This document shows positions 9,686 to 17,716 of a DNA stretch of 64,000 bases, one piece after another (the first letter of the stretch is position 1; each line of letters opens with the position of its first letter). The position numbers were made by a program, and so were the translations under genes. Source of the DNA: Bacillota bacterium (GTDB taxonomy: Bacteria > Bacillota > Sulfobacillia > JAJZYS01 > JAILZS01); assembly GCA_023512375.1 (NCBI GenBank), contig JAILZS010000001.1, positions 62,001-126,000 of the forward strand. The letters are read 5' to 3'. The notes below the pieces were generated by a model that worked only from the letters and a program-made list of their open reading frames with translations, was not told the DNA's origin and did not search any database.

Positions 9686-11718
9686 TGCGGCGCCTGGCCG
9701 GCATGAGCACGATCCTGTTCGTCATCGTCATCGTCCTCATGCTGGTCGTCTCGCTCCCCACGTGGCTTCTCTCCGTCCTCATCCTGGCCAACCTGTCGCT
9801 CTCCCTGGTGGTGACGGCGGTGGCCATGGGCACCCCTCGCCCCCTGGACTTCTCCTCGTTCCCTTCCCTGCTCTTGCTCACCACTCTCTTCCGCCTGGCG
9901 CTGAGCGTCTCCACCGCCCGCCTCATCCTCTTGCAGGCCAACGCCGGCTCGGTGGTGCAGGCCTTCGGCCAGTTCGTGGTGGGCGGCAACCCGGCGGTGG
10001 GGTTCATCCTCTTCCTGCTCCTGTTCATCGTCCAGTTCATGGTCATCACCCGCGGGGCGGAGCGCGTGTCGGAGGTGGCCGCCCGCTTCACCCTGGACGC
10101 CATGCCCGGCAAGCAGATGGCCATCGACGCCGACCTGCACGCCGGTGTCCTGACCGAGGCGCAGGCGCGCGAGCGGCGGCGGGAGATCGCCCTGGAGGCG
10201 GACTTCTACGGCGCCATGGACGGCAGCGCCAAGTTCGTGCGCGGCGACGCCATGGCCACCCTGGTCATCCTCCTGGTGAACGTGGCGGGCGGGCTCCTCA
10301 TCGGCATGGTGGAGCGCGGCCTGAGCTTCTCCCAGGCCTTCGACACGTACACCCTCCTGAGCGTGGGCGACGCCATCGCCGCCCAGCTGCCGGCCATCCT
10401 CCTGTCGGTGGCCACGGGCATCATCGTCACCCGTTCGGGGGCGAGCGGCCAGGAGATGGCCGCCGCCCTGGGCGGGCAGCTGTTCGGCCGCTCCCAGCCC
10501 CTGTACGTGGTGGCCGCCCTGATCGCCGCCCTGGGGGTGGTCACGCCCGTCGGCCTCGTGCCCGCTCTGGCCCTCGCCGCCGGCCTGGTCTGGATCGCCA
10601 GCCGCATCGCCGCCATGGAGCGGGTGGCGCCGGCGGGGGCGGCGGCGGGGGCCGGGGGGGTGGCGGGGGCACCGGCGCCGCCCCCCGCGGAGCCCGCGGC
10701 CGTGCTGCCCGACCCGGTGGCGTTGGAGTTCGGCTACGGCCTCTTGGGCCTGGCCGACCCGGAGCGGGGCGGCGACCTCCTGGCGCGGGTGACGGCGGTG
10801 CGGCGGGCGTTGGCGGAGGAGCTGGGGTTCGTGGTGCCGCCGGTGCGGGTGCGCGACAACGTGCAGCTTCCGCCCCAGGCCTACGTCGTGCGCCTGCGCG
10901 GGGTGGAGGTGGCGCGGGGCGAGGTGATCGCCGACCGCCTCCTGGCCATGTCGGTGTCCGAGGCGGCGGTGCCCGGCATCCCGACGCGCGACCCGGTGTT
11001 CGGCCTGCCCGCCCTATGGATCACCCCGGCCCAGCGGGAGGCGGCCCTGGCGGTGCGGGCGACGGTGGTGGAGCCGTCGGCGGTGATCGCCACCCATGTG
11101 TCGGAGGTGTTGCGCCGGCGGGCGCACGAACTCCTACGGCGCGAGGACGCCCGCGCCTTTCTCGACCGCGTGCGGCAGGAGGACCCGGCGGTGGTGGAGG
11201 AGCTCTCCCCCCAGGTCCTGCCTCCCGGCGTCCTGCACCGCGTGCTGGCCAACCTCCTGCGCGAGGGCGTGCCGATCGCGGACGGGGTGACGATCTGCGA
11301 GGCCTTGGCCGACGGCGCGGCGCAGACGAAGGACCCCGACGCCCTCACGGAGGTGGTGCGCCGCGCCCTGGGGCGGTCGATCACGCGCGCCGCGGCGGGG
11401 GGCGGGCGGCTGGCGGTGGTGACGCTGGACGCCGCCCTGGAGCAGGACCTCTTGGCACGCGTGCAGCGCACCACCGACGGCGGCGGTGGCCTGGAGCTCG
11501 ATCCGGCGGCGCGCGACCAGGTGGTGGGGCGGCTCGCGGCCGCCCTGGAACCCGCCCTCTCCCAAGGCCGGCGGGCGGCCGTAGTGACCACGCCCCTCTT
11601 GCGCCCCCACCTGCGGCGGGCGCTGGAGCGCGCCCTGCCGGACGTGCCCGTGTTGTCGTACGGTGAACTCGACCCGGAGGCGCAAGTCGAGCCCATGGGG
11701 ATGGTGACCAGCGCGTGA
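9682..11718 (+). CDS. flhA: Flagellar export protein FlhA
   Basis: LLLLTTLFRLALSVSTARLILL, GAERVSEVAARFTLDAMPGKQMAIDADLHAG, SGAMDGSAKFVRGDA-like region. Confidence 0.97.
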   Translation: MMRRLAGMSTILFVIVIVLMLVVSLPTWLLSVLILANLSLSLVVTAVAMGTPRPLDFSSFPSLLLLTTLFRLALSVSTARLILLQANAGSVVQAFGQFVVGGNPAVGFILFLLLFIVQFMVITRGAERVSEVAARFTLDAMPGKQMAIDADLHAGVLTEAQARERRREIALEADFYGAMDGSAKFVRGDAMATLVILLVNVAGGLLIGMVERGLSFSQAFDTYTLLSVGDAIAAQLPAILLSVATGIIVTRSGASGQEMAAALGGQLFGRSQPLYVVAALIAALGVVTPVGLVPALALAAGLVWIASRIAAMERVAPAGAAAGAGGVAGAPAPPPAEPAAVLPDPVALEFGYGLLGLADPERGGDLLARVTAVRRALAEELGFVVPPVRVRDNVQLPPQAYVVRLRGVEVARGEVIADRLLAMSVSEAAVPGIPTRDPVFGLPALWITPAQREAALAVRATVVEPSAVIATHVSEVLRRRAHELLRREDARAFLDRVRQEDPAVVEELSPQVLPPGVLHRVLANLLREGVPIADGVTICEALADGAAQTKDPDALTEVVRRALGRSITRAAAGGGRLAVVTLDAALEQDLLARVQRTTDGGGGLELDPAARDQVVGRLAAALEPALSQGRRAAVVTTPLLRPHLRRALERALPDVPVLSYGELDPEAQVEPMGMVTSA

Positions 11719-12776
11719 AGGTGGAACGCATCTGGGCCCCGACCCTGCCCCAGGCCCTGGCGCAGGTCAAGCGCCGGTTGGGGCCGGAGGCGGTGATCCT
11801 CTCCCACGGCCCGGCGCGGCCGCCCATCTGGCGCTTCTGGCAGTCCTGGGTGGAGGTGGTGGCGGCCGACGCCATGCCGCCGTCGCCCGCCCCCCCCGAG
11901 CCCGCTGCGCCGCCCCAGGAGCTCCTGGCGGCCATCTCCGACCTGCGCCAGGAGGTGGCGCGGCTGGGGCGGCCCGACTCTCTCGTGCCTCAGCCCTGGG
12001 TGCACGGCATGGCGCGCCTGGCCCGGCGCGGCGTGGGGCCCACGCTGGCGGCACGCCTGTTGGAGGCGGCGCGCCGGGCGGTGGGCGACGTGCCGGTGGA
12101 GGAGGCGGCGGCGGACGAGGCGCTGCGCACGGCGCTCGCCGCCTGGCTGGCGGAGAGGTGCGACCCCGACCCGCGCGCGCCGCGTACGGTGGTCCTCGTG
12201 GGGCCGACGGGAGCGGGCAAGACGACGACCTTGGCCAAGCTTGCGGCGCGGGCGGTGCTCGAACGCGGGGAGCGGGTGGGGGTGATCACGGCCGACACGT
12301 ACCGGATCGCGGCCATCGACCAGCTGCGCACGTACGCCGACATCCTGGGGGTGCCCGTGAAGGTGGCCTTGTCGGCCGAGGACCTGGCGGCGGCGGCGGA
12401 GGCGTTTGCCGACATGGACCGGGTGTTCGTCGACACGCCGGGGCGCAATTTCAAGGTGCCGCTGGCCGTGGCCGAGCTGGGGGCGCTGGTGCGGGCGGTG
12501 CGGCCGGACGCTGTCGACCTCCTGGTGCCGGCCAACCTGGCGCCGCCGGCGGCCGAGGAGCTGGCCCGCACCTTCGCCGCCGCCGGCTTCACCACCCGCT
12601 TCGTCCTCACGAAGTGGGACGAGGCCCCGTCGCCGGCCGGCACCTTCGGCGCCCTGGCCTTGCTCGACAAGCCGCTGGCGTACGTGACGACGGGGCAGGC
12701 GGTGCCCGACGACCTCGCCTACCCCGGGCCGGACAGCCTGGCCCGGGCGGTGTGGGAAGGGGGCGACCTGACGTGA
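11715..12776 (+). CDS. flhF: Flagellar SRP-type GTPase FlhF
   Basis: GPTGAGKTTTLAKLAARA, ITADTYRIAAIDQLRTYADILGVP, DTPGRN, LTKWDE. Confidence 0.95.
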   Translation: MKVERIWAPTLPQALAQVKRRLGPEAVILSHGPARPPIWRFWQSWVEVVAADAMPPSPAPPEPAAPPQELLAAISDLRQEVARLGRPDSLVPQPWVHGMARLARRGVGPTLAARLLEAARRAVGDVPVEEAAADEALRTALAAWLAERCDPDPRAPRTVVLVGPTGAGKTTTLAKLAARAVLERGERVGVITADTYRIAAIDQLRTYADILGVPVKVALSAEDLAAAAEAFADMDRVFVDTPGRNFKVPLAVAELGALVRAVRPDAVDLLVPANLAPPAAEELARTFAAAGFTTRFVLTKWDEAPSPAGTFGALALLDKPLAYVTTGQAVPDDLAYPGPDSLARAVWEGGDLT

Positions 12777-13261
12777 GCGGCGACCAGGCGGAAGGGCTGC
12801 GCCGCCGGGTGCGGGAGAGCCGGCCCCAGCGCCTGGGCCTGTGGGCGGGGGCGGGCGTGGACCCCGAGGCGCTGGCGCGCGCCCTGACGGAGGCGCTGCG
12901 GGCGGTGGGGGGCGAGGGCGTGGTGGTGGCGCCCGTCGCCCCCGCCCAGGGGGCGGCGGCGGCGGTGGTGGCCACCCGCCCCGACCCGGAGTCGCTTGCG
13001 GTGGCCTACACCGCCCTGGGGAGCGAGGGCCGCGTAGGGCCGGTGGGCCTCATCCTGGTGGCGGCTCCGGGTTACCCCGGCGGGCCGCGGGCGGCGGCGG
13101 CGGTCCGGGCCACCGCCTGGCAGTTCCGCCAGGTGCGTGTGGTCGACCTGGGCACGCTGCCCGCGGCCGCGGCCGCGGAGGGATACGGCCCCTCCGCCCG
13201 CACCGCCCTTTTGACAGCGGCACGGCGCCTGCTCGCGGTGCAGTGGGAGGGGGCGCCGTGA
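12773..13261 (+). CDS. FlhG-like protein, truncated and lacking a recognisable Walker A (mini-FlhG)
   Basis: GTG overlapping flhF stop; N-term SGDQAEGLRRRV resembles the FlhG DQAxxLR motif; later VVATRPDPESLAVAYTAL..GPVGLILVAAPGYPGGPRAAAAVRATAWQF resembles the FlhG/MinD segment (TPEPTSxTDAYAL..); no GKGGVGKS. Confidence 0.6.
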   Translation: MSGDQAEGLRRRVRESRPQRLGLWAGAGVDPEALARALTEALRAVGGEGVVVAPVAPAQGAAAAVVATRPDPESLAVAYTALGSEGRVGPVGLILVAAPGYPGGPRAAAAVRATAWQFRQVRVVDLGTLPAAAAAEGYGPSARTALLTAARRLLAVQWEGAP

Positions 13262-14145
13262 GCGGGGAGGGGCGGGCGGCGGCGGCGTACGAGGCTGTCT
13301 CCCAGCCGTCGCGCGAGGCCCGCATCCAGGCCCACCTGGGGCTCTTGGGGCGGCTGGCGCGACGCATCCACTCCACGCTGCCGCCGGGCGCCGCCGACCT
13401 GGACGAGCTCCTCTCTTGGGGCGCCATCGGCCTGTGCCAGGGGGTGGACGGCTACGATCCAGGGCGGGGCGTGCCGCTCGAGGTCTACCTGCGCGGCGCC
13501 ATCCGCCACGCCATCCTGGAGGGCCTGCGCCAGGCCGACCGCCTGCCCCGGCGCATGCGGGAGAAGGAGCGGCGCCTGCGCGAGGCGGTGGCGACGTTGG
13601 AACAGGCGCTCATGCGCACGCCTGCGCCGGAGGAGGTGGCGCGTTACCTCGGCCTGGACGAGCAGGCGGCGGCGGAACACTACGCGGCCGTCGCCTTCGC
13701 CAGCCTCGGCTACCTGGACGAGGAGACGCCGGGCGAGGACGGGGAGGGGACGACCCGGCTCGAGCACGTGGCGGATGAGGGGGCGGAGGACCCCCAGGAG
13801 CGCGTGGAGGCGGCGGAGCGGCGCACCCACCTCATGGCGGCGCTCGCCCGCCTGAGCGAGCGCGAGCGCCGCATCCTGTGGGCCGTCTACCAGGAGGACT
13901 ACACCCTCACGGAGGTGGCGCGGGCGATCGGCCTCAGCGTCTCCCAGGTGGCGCGCATCCACGCCCACGCCATCCTCCGCTTGCGCGGCATGATGTCGCG
14001 CTACGTGGCGGAGAGCCGCCGCCCGGGGGCGACGAGGCCCCCGGCGGCGGCGGCGGCAGGCCGGGTCGGGGTGCGGCGGGCGGTGGGCCGGTCGCCGCCC
14101 GGCGGGGAGGACGGGCACGGAGCGAGGGGGAGGTGGCGGGGATGA
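13258..14145 (+). CDS. fliA: Flagellar RNA polymerase sigma factor FliA/SigD (sigma-28)
   Basis: LLSWGAIGLCQGVDGYDPGRGVPLEVYLRGAIRHAILEGLRQADRLPRRMREKERRL; LSERERRILWAVYQEDYTLTEVARAIGLSVSQVARIHAHAILRLR. Confidence 0.95.
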   Translation: MSGEGRAAAAYEAVSQPSREARIQAHLGLLGRLARRIHSTLPPGAADLDELLSWGAIGLCQGVDGYDPGRGVPLEVYLRGAIRHAILEGLRQADRLPRRMREKERRLREAVATLEQALMRTPAPEEVARYLGLDEQAAAEHYAAVAFASLGYLDEETPGEDGEGTTRLEHVADEGAEDPQERVEAAERRTHLMAALARLSERERRILWAVYQEDYTLTEVARAIGLSVSQVARIHAHAILRLRGMMSRYVAESRRPGATRPPAAAAAGRVGVRRAVGRSPPGGEDGHGARGRWRG

Positions 14146-14768
14146 CGGACGGGGAGGAGCGGCGCCCCGAGGGGGGCGAGGGCGCGGGCGCCAACTGGCG
14201 CACGATGATGGCCACCTTCGTGACTCGCCTGGAGCGCGAGCACGAGGCGCTCCTGGAGGCGCTCCGGGAGCGGCTGGACGGGGCGGAGGCGCGTTCGCGC
14301 CGGCTGGAGGAGCGCGTAGCCCAGCTGGAGGAACGGCTGGCGGCGGTCGAGGGTCGGGGGACGGGAAGTGCCCCGGCGCCCACCCCGGAGGAGGAGGCGG
14401 AGGCGGTGGGGGCCGCGCCAGAGCCCCCGCCCCCGCCTGCGCCGCCTCTCCCCGCGGCGGCCTCGGCTCCGACGGGAGCCGCCGACTTGGAAGCGGACAG
14501 CGCGCCGGCGCCGGCGGGCGGCGTGGCGGCCGCGGCGGCGGTGCGCCCGCCCGGCCAGGAGGCGGCCGAGGCCATCCTCCGGCGGGAGGCGGAGGTGCTC
14601 CGGCGGGCGGCGGCGGGCGAGAGCGCCCTCGCCATCGCCAACGCCCTGGGCCGGAGCGTGGGCGAGGTGGAGCTGGTCCTCCACCTGGCGCGGCGGGTGA
14701 GCGGCGGCGAGCGCTGGCCGGGGCAGGCGGCGGGGATGGACGTCCGCGCCTTGGGGCCGCCCCGGTGA
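14142..14768 (+). CDS. SwrB/DUF2802-like coiled-coil protein with C-terminal HTH-like segment
   Basis: Coiled coil (LERERHEALLEALRERLDGAEARSRRLEERVAQLEERL) plus REAEVLRRAAAGESALAIANALGRSVGEVELVLHLARR; located directly after fliA as swrB is in Bacillus. Confidence 0.6.
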   Translation: MTDGEERRPEGGEGAGANWRTMMATFVTRLEREHEALLEALRERLDGAEARSRRLEERVAQLEERLAAVEGRGTGSAPAPTPEEEAEAVGAAPEPPPPPAPPLPAAASAPTGAADLEADSAPAPAGGVAAAAAVRPPGQEAAEAILRREAEVLRRAAAGESALAIANALGRSVGEVELVLHLARRVSGGERWPGQAAGMDVRALGPPR

Positions 14769-14809
14769 GCCGGGGATCCGACGCGAGATCCGAGGGGGAG
14801 GGAAGGACG

Positions 14810-15265
14810 ATGTCGAGCGGCATCGGCAGCGGAGAGGGCATGGCGATCAGCGGTAGCGGCATCACGGCCGACCGCCTGTGGATGGACGTGATCGCCTCCA
14901 ACCTGGCGAACATGAACACCACCCGCACGCCCCAGGGAGGGCCGTACCGGCGCGAGGAGGTGATCCTCGAGCCGGGGGCGCCGGCGGGCGGCTTCGCCCA
15001 GGCGCTCGCCGGCGCCATGGGGGCGGAGCCGGCGGGGGTGCAGGTGGCGGCGGTGGTGCAGGACCCCTCGCCCTTCCCCCTCGTGTACGACCCGTCGAGC
15101 CCCGACGCCAACGCCCAGGGGTACGTGCGCATGCCCAACGTGAACGAGGTGACGGAGATGACCGACCTGGTGGCGGCGTCGCAGAACTACGACGCCAACG
15201 CCACCGCCCTGGGCCTCGAGGAACAGGCGGCGCAGAAGGCACTGGCCATCGGCCAAGGGGCGTAG
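14810..15265 (+). CDS. flgC: Flagellar basal-body rod protein FlgC
   Basis: MAISGSGITADRLWMDVIASNLANMNTTRTPQGGPYRREEVIL; MPNVNEVTEMTDLVAASQNYDANATAL. Confidence 0.95.
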   Translation: MSSGIGSGEGMAISGSGITADRLWMDVIASNLANMNTTRTPQGGPYRREEVILEPGAPAGGFAQALAGAMGAEPAGVQVAAVVQDPSPFPLVYDPSSPDANAQGYVRMPNVNEVTEMTDLVAASQNYDANATALGLEEQAAQKALAIGQGA

Positions 15266-15303
15266 GCGGGCGCTAGGGCGTCGAGCCGGGAGGAGGAGGG
15301 GCG

Positions 15304-16833
15304 ATGTCGCTCGGGCCGCAGATCGAGCGGGCGCGCGGGGTGTGGCTGGGGTGGTCGCCCGACCGCCGCCGCCAGGCCGCCGTGGCCCTGGGGGCGGCGG
15401 CGGCGCTGGCCGTGGGCATCGCCGCCTACTCGTCGTACGTCCCGTACACCACGGTGTACACGAACCTCACGCCCCAGAGCGCCGGGCAGGTGGTGCAGGC
15501 GCTCCAGGGCCTGAAGGTCCCCTACCGCCTGCAGGGGACGTCGATCCAGGTGCCATCCTCGATGGCCGACCAGGTGCGGGTGGAGCTGGCGACGCAGAAC
15601 CTCCCCCAGCAGGGGCAGATCGGCTACCAGAACGTACTGGGCTCGATGGGCTTCGGCATGACCGACCAGCAGTTCAACCTGGCGGTGCTCAACGCCCTGC
15701 AGAACGACCTGGCGTCCACGATCGCCACCATGCAGGGCGTGCACTCGGCCGTGGTGGAGATCGTCGAGCCGCCCCAGAGCGCCTTCGCCCAGGCGCCGGC
15801 GGGAGTCGCCTCCGCCTCCGTGTACGTCGACGTGGCGCCCGCCCAGAGCCTGCCCGCGTCGGAGGTGAACGGCATCGTCCAGCTGGTGGCGCACGCCGTG
15901 CCGGGACTGTCCACCCGCAACGTGGTGGTGGTCGACCAGACGGGCGAGCTCCTGTCGGCGACCGCGGCGGGCGGGGGCGGGGCGGCGACGCCCTCCGGCA
16001 TGCTGGGGACGGAGCAGGCGGTGGAGAACGCCCTCGCCCAGCGCATCGCCGCCCTCATCACGCCGGTCACCGGCCCCGGCAACGTGGTGGTGGACGTGCA
16101 CGCCAACCTCAGCTTCCAGCAGACGAACACGACCGAGCAGCTCAACTCGAGCCCGAGGCCGGGCGGCCTCGTCACCTCCCGCACCAGCCAGACCACCACC
16201 TTCCGCGGCACGGGCGGGGCGGTGCCGCCGGCGGGCACGAGCGGCAACGTGCCCACCTACCCGGCGGTGACGGGCGGGGGCGGCAACAGCAACTACACCA
16301 CCCAGTCCACCACCGTGCAGTACGCGGTCAACCACATCCTGGAGCAGATCCACAGCCCGCCCATGACGGTGAACGGCTTCACGGTGTCGGTGGTCGTCAA
16401 CCAGCGCGCCTATCCGCTCACGCCGGCGCGCACCGCCCAACTGCGCAGCCTGGTGGCGACGGCGGTGGGGCTGGCGGCCAACTCGCCCCAGGCGGCGAAC
16501 GACATCACCGTGGCGGCGGCGCCGTTCGCGGGCGTGCCCATCCCGCCCGCCAAGGCGCCCGGCGCCGCGCTGCCGTTGCCGGAGCTGGCGGCGGCGGGGG
16601 CGGGCGGGCTTGGGCTCCTGGTGGTCCTCGGCCTTCTCCTGGGACGGCGGCGGGGGCGGCGCACCGAGGGTCAGGCGCCGCCCGCCCCGCCGCCGGTGGT
16701 GATCGCGCCCCCCCCGCCCAACCCCGACCTGGAGCGCGAGCGCCGCCTGATCGAGAGCGTGACCGAGAGCGCGCGCACCCAGCCCGAGGAGGTGGCCAAC
16801 CTCCTCAGGGGGTGGCTGAGGGAGGAATCGTAG
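15304..16833 (+). CDS. fliF: Flagellar MS-ring protein FliF
   Basis: YTTVYTNLTPQSAGQVVQALQGLKVPYRL; two terminal TM regions; C-term TESARTQPEEVANLLRGWLREES (FliG-binding motif). Confidence 0.97.
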   Translation: MSLGPQIERARGVWLGWSPDRRRQAAVALGAAAALAVGIAAYSSYVPYTTVYTNLTPQSAGQVVQALQGLKVPYRLQGTSIQVPSSMADQVRVELATQNLPQQGQIGYQNVLGSMGFGMTDQQFNLAVLNALQNDLASTIATMQGVHSAVVEIVEPPQSAFAQAPAGVASASVYVDVAPAQSLPASEVNGIVQLVAHAVPGLSTRNVVVVDQTGELLSATAAGGGGAATPSGMLGTEQAVENALAQRIAALITPVTGPGNVVVDVHANLSFQQTNTTEQLNSSPRPGGLVTSRTSQTTTFRGTGGAVPPAGTSGNVPTYPAVTGGGGNSNYTTQSTTVQYAVNHILEQIHSPPMTVNGFTVSVVVNQRAYPLTPARTAQLRSLVATAVGLAANSPQAANDITVAAAPFAGVPIPPAKAPGAALPLPELAAAGAGGLGLLVVLGLLLGRRRGRRTEGQAPPAPPPVVIAPPPPNPDLERERRLIESVTESARTQPEEVANLLRGWLREES

Positions 16834-16933
16834 GCGAAACCGGCCAGACGGCCGCGCTCGCGGGCGCGCCGGAGGGATGGGGCCGATCCATCCGGCCGCA
16901 CGCCGCGAGGGAGGATGCAATCGATCGCCGCCG

Positions 16934-16943
16934 CTGACCGATC
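16934..16943 (+). promoter_or_regulatory. Candidate sigma-28 -10-like element upstream of flgM
   Basis: CTGACCGATC shared with the flagellin leader; overlaps the annotated ORF start, so the true start is probably ATG 16962. Confidence 0.3.
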
Positions 16944-17279
16944 TTGCATGTCGACGATCCCATGGCGACGGCGGGGAGGTGGGGTACGGTGGACGAGGTG
17001 ACGCCGGTCGGGGGCCCGATGGGGCCGATGCCAGCGGGCGGGCCGGAGGGGCGGCCGGCCGCGCCGGCGGGTGGTTCGGCCGCGGCGCGGCGCACCGCCG
17101 CTCGCGCGGCCGCCCAGGATCAGGTCGACCTTTCGGCGGCGGCGGCGCTCGCCACCGACCCCGCGCAGGCGGCCGAGCGCGCCGCCGCCCTGGTGCGGGC
17201 GATGGCGCCGGGGGCGCCGGCCGTGGACCTGGGCAAGCTGGCCGACGCGCTCCTGCGCGAGGGGGTGGTGGGACCGTGA
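16944..17279 (+). CDS. flgM: Anti-sigma-28 factor FlgM-like
   Basis: AAQDQVDLSAAAALATDPAQAAERAAALVRAMAPGAPAVDLGKLADALLREGVV; position upstream of flgN-flgK. Confidence 0.7.
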   Translation: MHVDDPMATAGRWGTVDEVTPVGGPMGPMPAGGPEGRPAAPAGGSAAARRTAARAAAQDQVDLSAAAALATDPAQAAERAAALVRAMAPGAPAVDLGKLADALLREGVVGP

Positions 17280-17704
17280 GCGGGCGGACGCAGCAGGTGG
17301 CCCTCTGCCTGGGCGAGGCGCGGGCGCTCACGCGCACGGCCCGGGCGATGCAGAGCGCCCTCGTGGCGGGCGACGCCGAGGCGGTGCGGGAGCTCGTGGA
17401 GGAGCAGGAGGTCGCCATCTGGCGGCTGGGGCGCCTCTTGCAGGGAGAGGACGTGGAGGGGGCGCGGGCGCCGGAGGAGTTCTCGCCGGAGGCGGCGGGC
17501 GCGGACGAGGAGGCGTACCGGGAGCGGGTGCGCCAGGCGTGGCTGGGCGAGATGGCGGCCCTGGCCGAGGTGTCGCGCCAGAACGCGGTGCTCGTGCGCG
17601 ACGGCCTCGTGACGGTGGCGGGCCTTCTGCGCATCCTCACGGGGGGCGCGGACGACTACGGCGGCGCGGTCGGCGGGCCGCGCCTGTTCAGCCGGCGGGC
17701 ATAG
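17276..17704 (+). CDS. flgN: Flagellar chaperone FlgN
   Basis: GTG overlapping the flgM stop; helical protein (LTRTARAMQSALVAGDAEAVRELVEEQEVAIWRLGRL) immediately before flgK. Confidence 0.75.
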   Translation: MSGRTQQVALCLGEARALTRTARAMQSALVAGDAEAVRELVEEQEVAIWRLGRLLQGEDVEGARAPEEFSPEAAGADEEAYRERVRQAWLGEMAALAEVSRQNAVLVRDGLVTVAGLLRILTGGADDYGGAVGGPRLFSRRA

Positions 17705-17716
17705 GGGGAAGCGGAC

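Noticed and set aside
3947-14768. Pervasive ATGA/GTGA start-stop overlaps as a novel coupling system
   Set aside because: Real and frequent here, but a well-known operon feature in compact high-GC genomes.
15187-17640. 817-aa minus-strand ORF opposite fliF-flgM-flgN
   Set aside because: Antisense GC artefact over confidently identified flagellar genes.
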